Assembly: GCA_037039685.1 (NCBI GenBank)
Contig: JAWNGF010000001.1
Coordinates: 6,138,001 to 6,202,000, forward strand
Reading direction: 5' to 3'
Origin: Ceratobasidium sp. AG-K
Taxonomy: Eukaryota > Basidiomycota > Agaricomycetes > Cantharellales > Ceratobasidiaceae
DNA length: 64,000 nucleotides
The notes beneath the pieces are model-generated. The model had not been told where the DNA came from. It searched no databases and was given only the letters and a program-made list of their open reading frames with translations. The position numbers and the translations under genes were made by a program. Position 1 is the first letter of the stretch. Each line of letters opens with the position of its first letter. Shown here piece by piece: positions 21,823 through 32,093 of this stretch.

Positions 21823-23328
21823 ATGGCCCATTTTTTCGCGGCTGGCGGCCTTGTCGTCTCAGCTTTTCTCATCACTGGAGCCGATGCCTTACCAGTAGGT
21901 GGTGCCGGAGTCAAAGATGATTTCTTAGTACTGATTTTCGGTCAACTTATACTTAGTGGACCAACGCAACTTGCGTGAGCGAGTTTTGGGTCAGTATCTG
22001 CACCATACAATCCTTACCGCTAGCTTATAATCGCTTCTTAGTCCTTTAACTCGCGCCAACAATCTCCCTGCCTGGTCTCTGCCTACCTTGGTTCCCCATG
22101 TGCCACTGGCGATAGTAATTATCTTATTCTAAATATCAGTCGCGCACCCTCAATAACTTGCTTGATAGGTTGGGGAATTAGTGCTGTTGGAGCAGATGGA
22201 GGTCCTGTGAGTATGCGCGTTGGATTATCTGCCAATAGTCGCTAATATGAGACGTGCTCCAGTATGTGCTGCCCGCGGAAGCTGCCAACGTTTGTTTGTA
22301 TGTATTAGTTGTTACATAGGAGCTGAGAATCTGGTAAACTAACTCTCCGGCGGCAGATGCAACACTGTTCAGTGGAACCTTCTTTCAGCTTGCTCCATGT
22401 GCCAGGGCAGCCCCGCCGGCAGGTAAGTCACTGGATACACATTCACACTAGGATCCTTAATTGACCTTTATCGGAAGCTGGACTGCATGGGCTGTAAACT
22501 GCCCAGCCTTGAATACTAATGTTGGGAAATACCCACTACCGATACCTGCCGGGATTACCGTTCCCCATTGGGCATATTATGACTTCACCAATACAGGCGT
22601 GTTCAACGCTGCTATCGGTGAGTCATATGGGTTTACGCTTGTGAATCCACCAGCTTACAATCGGGTTTCAGCGTCACAACAGTCAGGTGGGTTGGAGCAT
22701 ATATTCTAACCTCGCACCATCTAAGCTTCCTATTTAGGCCCTGAATCTACTGCGGCAGCAGGTGCGACTGCAACCTCGCTTTCTATTACTGCAACCGGCT
22801 CAGCGACCTTCAATTCGCCACAACCTACGACAACCCAGCAGAAATCACAGTCGACTAACAACACAGGTGCAATCATCGGTGGTGCTGTCGGAGGCGTGCT
22901 TGGCCTCGCGCTTATTGGCATGATCGCATTTGTGCTAGTTCGGAAGGGCAAGGGAAAGCCCGCGACAGCTAGGCATCATCCCCAGAATACCCAAGGTGGA
23001 TATAACCCGTCCATAGGAACTCAGCCAGGGTCGGAGGCCCCAATGATGGTTCAGTACCAGTTGCAGGCTGAGGGCCCGGATATGGCGCCAGTGCCTTCCA
23101 CTGGGTCCGGTTATGTGTACAAACCATACGATCCGAGGTATGTTACTCCGTTACTAGTGGAATAACAGCGGTGTAAAATTTGGTCTTAGCGACCCATCCA
23201 CCTTCCCGACTGGACCGAATATGCCGAGCCCTCCTACCTCCTACACCGAGCCTTTGCTTTACAGCAACGACCCCCAGCACCGACCCCCTCAAGGCAATTA
23301 CAATTACAATGGTTCTCCTCAGGTTTAA
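21823..23328 (+). CDS. Secretory single-pass membrane protein, tandem array copy 1
   Basis: Member of a basidiomycete family that I recognise by pattern but cannot name. Signal peptide MAHFFAAGGLVVSAFLITGADA, then a Cys-rich ectodomain with WTNATCVSEFW, QQSPCLVSAYLGSPC, VCLCNTVQWNLLSACSMCQG and VPHWAYYDFTNTGVFN, a Ser/Thr-rich stem, a Gly-rich membrane helix (GAIIGGAVGGVLGLALIGMIAFVLV) followed by RKGKGK stop-transfer, and a Pro/Gly/Gln/Tyr-rich cytosolic tail ending PPQGNYNYNGSPQV. About nine introns; all donors used are GT. The architecture (exposed Cys-rich head, SKG6-like helix, flexible tail) resembles cell-wall sensors, which is only inference. First of four head-to-tail copies. Confidence 0.82.
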
Positions 23329-24251
23329 TTTTTTAGGAACTGATAAACGCTCGTTACAATCGGCTTGTATATCTGGTACATCTTCGTGTCGCTTCTGCGA
23401 ATGCCTATCGTTTGTAACGCCCTTTTGGGACGCTTTTGTAAATATGGATATTTATTATTACCTTGCTCACCAAAGCTACCCCCCCCCCCAATATTAAGCC
23501 GTCAAGAGCGAGAATCCCTTCGCGACTCATTCCAATTCTCTGGGTCGGGCAAAGAGGCCTCGTTCAACGGCTGAAAAACTTCCCGAGTATATGCGTGTGG
23601 TGTATAAGCTAGGTTCGAACCGGGTACATGCAGGTGCTAAATCACGATCAGATCCGTTCGAAGGTATCACATACCGGTGCCCATAGTGACGGAGGGGGAG
23701 GGAAACACGGACGGAAACAAATGTGTGGGCGCGTGTAAGCCAATCATGGTCAGTGCATGATGGACGCCAGACTTTGTGGCCGCATCAAATGGAGCACACG
23801 CATCGCATCCATGACAATCCTACGGGTCACACCGTAAATCCTAGTAGTTAAATCATACACAAAGCCCAGGTCAGGAGGGCGAGGATTTCAGACTTGAAAC
23901 TATAAAAAGAGTCGATGCTACACGCGGGGAACTGTCTAGCATCGTACCAGAGTGCGAGAATGATGGCAGGCTCCGATTGCTGAGAGCTGTCTCGTGAGCA
24001 AGGTGCAAGGCGCCCTCACGCATCCTGGAGCTAGTTCTAGGTACTCCAATGCACACGTGAGACTGACGTTGCAGATCACTCTGCTTGTTGCTGACATGTG
24101 CCAAGACAATGTCATTTCAACTTTGCTTTGTTTGACCGACTGCGTTGATCCTTGTTCCTGGGCGTCTGTGTGTGACCTGCATAATATGGATGGCACCTAA
24201 ACGTTTAGAGGAACGCTGTCTCCCTGCAAGCTTTTCTACTCAATCTCCACC
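23329..24251. other. Intergenic spacer between array copies 1 and 2
   Basis: About 920 bp. An 11-C run sits at 23479-23489. A GGTTCGAACC element near 23613 resembles a tRNA B box but has no matching stem arms. The last 150 bp (from about 24090) share patches, such as the GACATGTGCCAAGACA stretch, with the region upstream of copy 3, so promoter sequence was duplicated with the genes. Confidence 0.5.
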
Positions 24252-25741
24252 ATGACTCGTTTTTTTGCGGTTGGTAGCGTTATCGCCTCTACTATTCTTG
24301 GTACTGGAGTCTACACCGAACCAGTAAGTCCCAAGGTCATATACAGTGTTTATTTTATTTTATTTATAGTAATCATCGGGCGTTTGGTCAACTCGTGCTT
24401 AGTGGTCTAACGTCAAGTGCGTGAGAGAACTTTGGGTTAGTTTATGTCCTATCAACCCGTGGCCACTAGCTTACGAATGCTGCATAGTCCCAAAACTCAC
24501 GCCAACAATCACCCTGTCTGGTCTCTGCCTACCTTGGCGCTCCTTGTGTCACTAATGGTAATTATTTTGCTCAAATATGAGCTCCCCACCCTGTTAATCT
24601 ATGCGATAGACTGGGGGGTCGAAGCCCTTGAAACAGGGGATATTGTGAGTATACATGCTGATTCTCCGTCAGAAATTGCTAATCATGCTCTAGTATGGGT
24701 TGCCTGCAAGACTCGCTAACCCTTGTCTGTCCGTATTTATATCACAGTAGTTAGTGACCTAGCATACTAATCCCCCGGCAACAGATGCAACACTGTTCTG
24801 TGGAATCTACTTTCAGCTTGCTCCATGTGTCAGAGTGGCTCCGCCAGCAGGTAAGTCCATTGCACGCGTATTAAGCCTAGGATCGTTGACCGGACTATGT
24901 TGGAAGCTGGACCTTGTGGACTACGAACTGCTCAGTCGTAGATATCAATATTGGGAAATACCCCTTGCCGATACCTGCCGGCACTACTGTTCCTCATTGG
25001 GCGTACTATGACTTCACTGATACGGGCGTGTTCAATGCCGCTATTGGTAGGTCGCATTGGCTTGTGCGTGTGAACTTGTTGACTTACAATCGGGATTGCA
25101 GCGTCACAGCAGTCAGGTAGGTTTCAGCCACACTCTAAGCTCACGTTATATATCTAACTGTTTTACATAGGCCCCGAATCCACTGCGGAAGCAGGCGCGA
25201 CTGCAACAAGCTCTGCGACTCCCAATCTGCCCCAGGCCACAGTCACACAGCAATCACAGCAGTCACAGTCGGCCAACAACACAGGCGCAATCGTCGGTGG
25301 CACTGTCGGAGGCATGCTTGGCCTTGCTATTATTGGCCTCATTGCATTTGTAATAGTCCGGAAGAGTAAGAGAGAGCCAGAGCCAGCTAGCCATCATACA
25401 CAGAGCGCCCAAGGTGGTTATAATCCACCCACAGGAACTCAGCCAGGATTGGTGGCTCCAACGATGGCTCAGTACCAGTTGCAACCTGAGCAGCCGGGTA
25501 TGGTACCAGCGCCCTCCACACGGTCAGGCTCCACGTACAAGCGGCAGGATTTGAGGCAAGCACTTTAACTAACAACAGAGAAGTAGTACCCTGACGCCTA
25601 GTTTATAGTGATCTCCACACATTTTGGTCCGGGCCGAACATGTCGAGTCCTCCCACACCCCACACCCAGTCCTTGCCTTATATCAATATCCCTCAACATC
25701 AAGTTCGCCCGGGCAACTACACTGGCGCTCCCCAAGTGTGA
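24252..25741 (+). CDS. Secretory single-pass membrane protein, tandem array copy 2
   Basis: Paralog of copies 1 and 3 with the same exon layout. Signal peptide MTRFFAVGSVIASTILGTGV; ectodomain WSNVKCVREL, QQSPCLVSAYLGAPC, NPCLCNTVLWNLLSACSMCQ, VPHWAYYDFTDTGVFN; helix GAIVGGTVGGMLGLAIIGLIAFVIV then RKSKRE; tail with repeated Gln/Pro/Tyr and end GNYTGAPQV. The last intron (25556-25608) has a GC donor where copies 1 and 3 have GT. Relative to copy 1 the stem is shorter and one Cys context has changed (VREL for VSEFW). The reading frame is complete when introns are placed as in copy 1. Confidence 0.78.
25556..25608 (+). other. GC-AG intron in array copy 2
   Basis: The exon ends TTGAG and resumes TGATCTC; the 53 nt between start GCAAGC and end TTTATAG. 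The equivalent introns of copies 1 and 3 start GTATGT and GTAAGT, so a T-to-C change in copy 2 made a GC donor, which keeps a strong surrounding consensus. Confidence 0.7.
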
Positions 25742-27073
25742 CTTTTTAGGGATTAGATAGCGTCTATAATGACTGGTTTGTAAGGCTGGCATATCATCCT
25801 GTTACTTTGTTAAACATTGTGGTTCTTTATAATATCTGTTGGGGCTTTTGGTAGTATTCAGGTACAAACCAGCGCATACTGCCCAAAAATCACTGCTATC
25901 TCAAACCCGCGTCCTCTTCCTTGTCTCTACCCCAAGTATTGTCTTGTCAGCGCTGTCTGCTGAAAGCGGAAGGCCAAATCATTCCGATTTGCAACAAATT
26001 TTGACCAGTGCATCTAACTTGAAAGTTGAAACAAGTAAGCAATTCTTTCCTTTTTTGTCGAAGGCCTGAGCCCAAGTAAGGGTTGTGCACGCAAACCCGT
26101 TATATACTATTGAAAAGTAGGTCAGCCCTACAGCAAAGTCATCTAAGCATAGTTACTAGTAGGGCGCAAATATTGTGCCATTTGTATCTTTAAGTCACAT
26201 ACCTGCCGATGTATATCTTCTAGTCACCCACAGATGGGAATAAAAAAACCTTGACTCGCATTGTATCATTCTGCTGAGTGCGTCGCAAAAGCCTGCTCTC
26301 ACTCCTCAAGCCCCAGAGCAGGATTTTCTCTGCAGCCCAAGGTGCTGTTACTTCTAACTGATACTTGGGACATCCTTGATTTTCAGCACATTATTGTTAG
26401 GCTTCTGAACTGCCAACTGGCGTTACAGTTCACAGATAGAAAAACAATTAGTGATTGCCACTAGCTATTCTGGATCACACTCGTAAGGCCAGGGTATCTA
26501 CAATCTAGGCAAGTGTAGAACATAGCTAGAGTCTACTTCAACTTGAACCGCATTCACAGGGTATATCAGGCGCACCCTGAGTGTTGTTCTGTCTCCATAT
26601 GCTTCTTGTTCATGTATGCTACCCGTTTATTCTATTTCTATGTATTCTCAGCATACTTTTCAATGAACAGACTAATGTGGTTGTAAATGGACCAAAACCT
26701 TACAAATGTGCCCATGGATGGAAGGAGATTAACCATGGTTATAGGAGTGTTCTATGGCCCTCAAACAGATTGCCTATCCAACTCTGAAATTCGTATGCCC
26801 GGCAGGAGGTTGGGTGGTCCAGGGTTGACCCCCTGTGCAACAGTTTATCATTCCATCTATTTCTAGTATGGGGCTGATCTGGCTCATTGCTTTGCTTTTT
26901 GCAGTAAATACAGGCATGTGCCAAGACATTGCCATCATGGTTCTATGGTAATTGGGCTGACCAAGCCAATCCCTTGTTGCTCAGCACTATGATTGACCCA
27001 CATATAGACAGTGTTATTATGTGCAGAGGGACACTGTATCCTTGCAGGACTTCCTCATCCAACCACCACCATC
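25742..27073. other. Intergenic spacer between array copies 2 and 3
   Basis: About 1.3 kb, AT-richer than flanking genes. A patch near 25850-25900 (AGGTACAAACCAGCGCAT) recurs near 28690, downstream of copy 3, and 26910-27060 resembles 24090-24240, upstream of copy 2, so the duplicated unit (period about 2.82 kb) includes flanking DNA. No further gene was recognised. Confidence 0.5.
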
Positions 27074-28576
27074 ATGACCCGTTTTCTTGCTGCTGGGAGT
27101 CTCATCGTCTCTACTATTCTTGTTGCCGGAGTCCATGCCCTACCAGTGAGTGCTGAGGTTATTACAGCATTGTTTAGTGATTATCTGAACTTTGGTCAAC
27201 ACGTCCCTAGTGGACTAACACAACTTGTGTGAGCAAAATTTGGGTTGGTTTCTGTACTATCAACCCCAGTCTGCTAGCTTACAACTGTCCTCTAGTCATT
27301 TAACTCACACCAGCAGTCACCCTGTCTGGTCTCTGCCTACCTCGGCACCCCTTGCACCACCACCAATGGTAATTATTTTGCTCAAATATGAGCTCCGCAC
27401 CCAGTTAAACTATGTGATAGACTGGGGCGTGAAAGCCCTAGAACTGGGGGACATCGTGAGTATACATGCTGATTCTCCATCATCAGTTGCTGATACTAGA
27501 CATGCTCTAGTATGTGCTACCTACAGGAGCTGCTAACCCCTGTCTGTCCATATTTTTATCATGGTGGTTGGTGACCTAGCATACTAAACCTCCGGTGGTA
27601 GATGCAACACTGTTCTGTGGAATCTTCTTTCAGCCTGCTCCATGTGTCAGGGTAGCTCCGCCAGCAGGTAAGTCCAATGCGCACACATTAAGGCTTGGTC
27701 CACTGATCTGCCTATATTGGAAGCTGGGCCCTGTGGACCGCAAACTGCTTGGCCATGAACATCAATATTGGGAAATACCCATTGCCAATACCTGCCGGTG
27801 TTACTGTTCCTCATTGGGCGTACTATGACTTTACCAACACGGGTGTGTTCAACACTGCTATTGGCGCATTGTGTTGGCTAGCATGTGCAAACCTGTTAAC
27901 TTACGATTGGGCTTTCAGCTTCACAGCAGTCAGGTAGGTTTCAGTGTAAATTCTAACCTGACTTTACCTAATTTGACTACCAAGGCCCCAAATCCACTGC
28001 TGGTGCAACTTCAACGAGCTCTACAACAAACTCTGCAACAAGCTTCGCAACAAGCTCTGTAACTTCCAATCTCACCCAACCTATGATCACACCGCAATCA
28101 CAGTCAACCAACAACACAGGTGCAATTGTTGGTGGCACTGTCAGAGGCGTGCTTGGCCTCGCTATTATTGGCCTCATTGCATTTGTGGTATTCTGGAAGG
28201 GTAGGGGAAAGCCCAAGCCAGCCCGCCAACATCCTCAGAATTCCCAAGGTGGATATGGCCCATCTGTAGGGGCCCACCCAGGGTCAACGGCTCCAATGAT
28301 GGCTCAGTACCAGTTGCAACCTGGGCACCCAGGCATGGTACCAGCGCCATCCACAGGATTGGGCTCCACGTACAAGCCATACAATCCAAGGTAAGTGCCT
28401 TAACTAATGACAGACAAGCAACAGTCTGACACATGTCCAATAGTAATCCCTCTACGTTCCCATCCGGACCAAACGTTTCGAGCCCTGCCACTCCCTACAC
28501 TGAGTCCTTGCCATATAGCAATATCCCTCAGCATCAAGTTTGCCCGGGCAATTACACTGGCACTCCCCAAGTATAA
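27074..28576 (+). CDS. Secretory single-pass membrane protein, tandem array copy 3 (damaged splice donor)
   Basis: Closest to copy 2. Signal peptide MTRFLAAGSLIVSTILVAGVHA; ectodomain WTNTTCVSKIW, QQSPCLVSAYLGTPC, NPCLCNTVLWNLLSACSMCQ, VPHWAYYDFTNTGVFN; Ser/Thr stem; helix GAIVGGTVRGVLGLAIIGLIAFVVF, with an Arg inside the usually uncharged Gly-rich start; tail ending GNYTGTPQV. The intron after VFNTAI (27864-27918) begins GCGCAT, where copies 1 and 2 have GTGAGT and GTAGGT. If it is not removed, translation ends after 22 further residues, before the membrane helix, giving a soluble ectodomain. It could be a functional gene with a weak GC donor or an incipient pseudogene. Confidence 0.72.
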
Positions 28577-29200
28577 CTTTTAGGGACTGGATAACGTCAG
28601 TTGTGGCTGCCTTACATTAGCAAGCATGTCTTCCTGGCAATCCGTCAAATGCACTGTTTTTCATAACTACCCTTTTGAGTCTCTCACGGTATATTTAGGT
28701 ACAAACCAATGCACATTGTTCAGAAATCATTCCTAGTCTTGACCCACTCCAATCATTTGTCTTTATCGTAGGTATTTCTATTAAATGTGTTGTCCTTCAA
28801 GTTTGAAACCAGGAGGCCAGTCGTTTGATTACTGGTAGCAAATTTTCAGGATACCACCATATGGCACTATTAGCCCATGATGATTGTATGCCACGGAGGC
28901 TACTCGTACCTGGTCCACAAAATGCTCCGAAAACGACTCCAGCCCAGCACCAAACATGATGCAACGTCATTTCCTGGTATACACCTCCAAATTCAAACTC
29001 CACAAGCCGCATACAGCTTTAAAAAGCATTCAGCACTGCCTTTGCCATCACACCTGGTGTTTGCGGAGCACGCCTAGACTATGCAAGCGCTTGTTCAGTG
29101 TTCACTCTGCCCTCAAAAATAGGGTAGAACAACTCCTGAATACACACCTCACATACAATCCTTTGGTTAGAAATCGATTGAAACTGCCCCCGCTTCATTC
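28577..29200. other. Intergenic spacer between array copies 3 and 4
   Basis: About 620 bp. The first part matches sequence downstream of copy 2; the rest has no recognised gene. Confidence 0.45.
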
Positions 29201-30358
29201 ATGCTCGTGAGCCTTGTCGCACTTGCTTTGCTAAATCTTCGCGTCTGTGCTGAACCAGTGAGCATTGTTGAGAAATTCAGGTCGCCTCCATACTTACCTC
29301 AATCTAGTGGACCAATGCTAGTTGCATTGCCGTCGCCGGGCGTTGGGTAAGTAGCTTAAGGTCTCGCCCCTTTTCAGGCGCTTCACATGCCAGTAGACCC
29401 GAAATGAACGTGGGCAAACACCTTGCCTAATTGCCGCATATCTCGCCGCCCAGTGTACGGCCGACAACAGTACGCCTGGCACCTATTCATGCCCTCACGG
29501 GGATTCGCTAATCAGTATGGTGGTAGCTTGGGGAGTCCTGGCAATCAATCGAGGATTTGTAAGTTTAAGCCTTTCCACCCCAAGTTCATGCAACGCTCAT
29601 GTTCGCTGAATTTCTCAGTACAATCCCCCTACGCAGGAACAATCGAGTGTTTGCCTGTGAGTACTAAGTGCGTCCTTGAAGGCGCCCGACTGTTCACGCC
29701 GTAATGTCCGTAGCTGTAACTCCGTAACATGGAGCCTCATATCCGCATGTGCATTGTGCCAAGAGAGCTCTGCGGGTCGGTGAGAACGTCAGCAACCCTC
29801 CCCATATTAAAACTGATGCCATCGTATCACGCTTGGCGAAAGCTGGGGAGACTGGATTACCAATTGTCCTAATCCCATTATTGGGAGTTATCCAATTCCC
29901 CTCCCTTCTAGGATTTCTGTTCCTCATTGGGCGTATTACGACTACACAGTTGATGGTATTTTTCGTAAAGAAATAGGTTCGTCAGCTCCCATTTGAATCA
30001 CTGCATTGTTTACTAACTCGCTGACACCCAAGCATGGGATCTCGAAGGTATGTATAGTTTGCCTGGTAACCGTTCCCAGCTCAACTCCTTTGCTTCAGGT
30101 GCCGAATCCTCTGCTCCCCCAGCCCCTACAGCAGCCCCTACCACCTGGGCGGTTTCGTCCCCCACTACCAACTTTTCATCTGGCAACAGTTCACCCAAGA
30201 TAAATGATACTACGCGTGCTATCATAATAGGGGTCATCGGGGGTATTGTGGGACTCGTGCTGATCGTTTCTATTATATACATTATTGTGCGGAAGCGAGG
30301 CAAAGACAAGCCCGCTGGTCCCCAGTTTACCGCAGTGGATTTGGCCGGCGGTATTTAA
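29201..30358 (+). CDS. Secretory single-pass membrane protein, divergent array copy 4
   Basis: Distant paralog of copies 1-3. Signal peptide MLVSLVALALLNLRVCA; ectodomain WTNASCIAVAGRW, QTPCLIAAYLAAQC, VCLCNSVTWSLISACALCQ, SVPHWAYYDYTVDGIF; a Pro/Ala/Thr/Ser-rich stem; membrane helix with an Ile/Val-rich core (VIGGIVGLVLIVSIIYIIV) and RKRGKDK. It lacks the long cytosolic tail of copies 1-3 and ends AVDLAGGI about 20 residues after the helix. Cysteine positions are kept, so the fold is probably the same. Exon boundaries follow those of copy 1, except that the exon covering CTADNSTPG...NRGF appears fused. Confidence 0.75.
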
Positions 30359-31000
30359 ATTGCACGAGGTTCTGTATCCGTGCGACATCTGTGTCTGAAA
30401 TTATGTTTTCTGTTCTCCGATGGGTTCCTATCAATTTCTCTTTCAGGTTACTTCTGGCCAAGTGTCCGATCGTCTTTTGTATTACGCCACAAAGCCCTCG
30501 TGTGTATACGCCCAGCCAAGCAACGCGCCGGTGGTACTAATGCTCAGGTTCGGAACCATGATGGCGCTTGCGGTACCTTTATCACGATAAACTTGAGCAT
30601 CACTCTCGTATTGCACGTGCTATGTAGGCTCGACCGCGGTAATTCAACGGAGTGTTAAATGCGGATAACACCGAGAGCACCTGCATGAGTATTCCGGCCC
30701 ACGCCTGACTAGCCTCCTACTGGCAGTCTGTACGCACCATTTATAGATTGTCATGTGACGCCCGACGGCGAACTTAAACCGATACTTCAGCGAGTATATA
30801 TGCGTACTGCCAGTGCGCCGAGTGGAGAATCCTCCGAATGGGCGGCAGGCATACTCAAATTCCGGATACCATAATAGGTGCTTATACAATTGCCGCAGTG
30901 TAAACGAGCGCTCGCACATTGGAGGAAAGCGCATCGAGCAGGACCCCGAACGTGTTCTCCATTGTCTACATATCTAAAACCGGCACCTAAATAGCCTCCG

Positions 31001-31013
31001 TTCTAGAACGTTC
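31001..31013. promoter_or_regulatory. Heat-shock-element-like site
   Basis: TTCTAGAACGTTC contains three alternating pentamer cores (TTC-nn-GAA-nn-TTC), the arrangement bound by heat shock factor trimers. It is about 900 bp from the HEM1 promoter and no gene starts close by, so its target is unknown and it may be chance. Confidence 0.4.
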
Positions 31014-31871
31014 TGTGCACTCACTCCAGTCCTCAACGAACGGGAGCATATGTCAAGCCGGTTATTGACCCTTCGTTCTTTTGCCTCGAGCGCCGCCTCC
31101 TATTCCTATACAATCCGTAAAAATGGGGTGAACATTCATGATTATGAGCCCGGATAGATCTGAACGAGGTTATCGCTGCTATCGGGGGCGAACTAGTCAT
31201 CAAGATGATAAGATCTGTGGGACATATTTGCTCGTAGCGTGAGCTCGAGGCGGAAATCATGACCCACGATGATTCGATCGAGAGTCTCGTCCAACCGCAT
31301 GACAAGAATTTCGTCAAGAACCGCTACGTGGATTGTCCTCATCGCATGAAAATCTGAAAATTCATAACGCGGTAAAGGATGTCAGGGTTGGTGCCGCGGC
31401 CGGTTTGGTCTCTGGGAAAGACTGCCCGAAGCCGAAAAAGAGCGATGGCTGTGAGAAAGGCGCTAGGATTGGTCGGGTCTGTAAATGCGGGGTCTTGTGC
31501 GCGCCTTGGTAACAAAAAACAAACGACAAATATATCGCGATAACCGCGCTCGACCTGCCTCCGCGGTAGCCGAAGTTTATACTATGCTCTCTACGTCAGC
31601 TGGGGGAAGTTGACGTTCCGTGCAGCTTCGTCTCCCCAATTGATGCCCCGGTTCTTGAAATGAGCGACTGCTTACGGCCGAGCTTGTACCGTAATACCAG
31701 GATTGGAACGATACACTTGACGTGTAAGGCTCGAAATCAGCATACTGAGATGATGCACAAGGGTTCCGATGGCATGAACACAGTGTCGAATATGGTCCGA
31801 GATTCGGGGATTGCTCTTGTGCCTGCCCCCCTGACACCCTCATGGATGAATACGGAATTGTCTGATTTACG

Positions 31872-31890
31872 ATTGGCCATCGGCTATAAG
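31872..31890 (+). promoter_or_regulatory. HEM1 core promoter: inverted CCAAT box and TATA element
   Basis: ATTGG (reverse CCAAT) at 31872-31876 and TATAAG at 31885-31890 lie about 200 bp before the HEM1 start. No ATG occurs between this TATA and 32094. HEM1 is a classic target of the CCAAT-binding HAP complex in yeast, which makes the ATTGG notable, although it is very close to the TATA. Confidence 0.45.
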
Positions 31891-32093
31891 AGACACCGTC
31901 CCACTTTCTTCACTTTCATCCACCACTCAGCCAGGTGAGCTGAAATAATCTCTGTCGCTGAGCACGCCAGCTCACCCAGACGCCCTAGTTCATCTAGTAG
32001 TATCGGATAGTCGTTGTCTCTGAGAACAGTCGGTGAGTTCGGACGTGTCAAAAATCTCGCCATTGTCGTCATCTCACGAACCGTCCAGTCACA

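Larger units (their letters stand above)
30359..32093. other. 1.7-kb gene-free stretch upstream of HEM1
   Basis: No conserved coding sequence was recognised on either strand; open frames here are short and without domains. The stretch contains a heat-shock-element-like site at 31001-31013 and, at its right end, HEM1 promoter elements. A lost gene or unrecognised short gene cannot be excluded. Confidence 0.5.

Noticed and set aside
23479..23489. 11-C homopolymer as a regulatory or repeat feature
   Set aside because: A simple run in the 3' flank of array copy 1; no structure or recurrence elsewhere in the window.
23605..23630. tRNA-like B box (GGTTCGAACC)
   Set aside because: No A box, acceptor or anticodon stem can be paired around it.
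30644..31938. Open frames of 70-96 residues upstream of HEM1
   Set aside because: No domain, no signal peptide, no convincing introns linking them; treated as non-coding.
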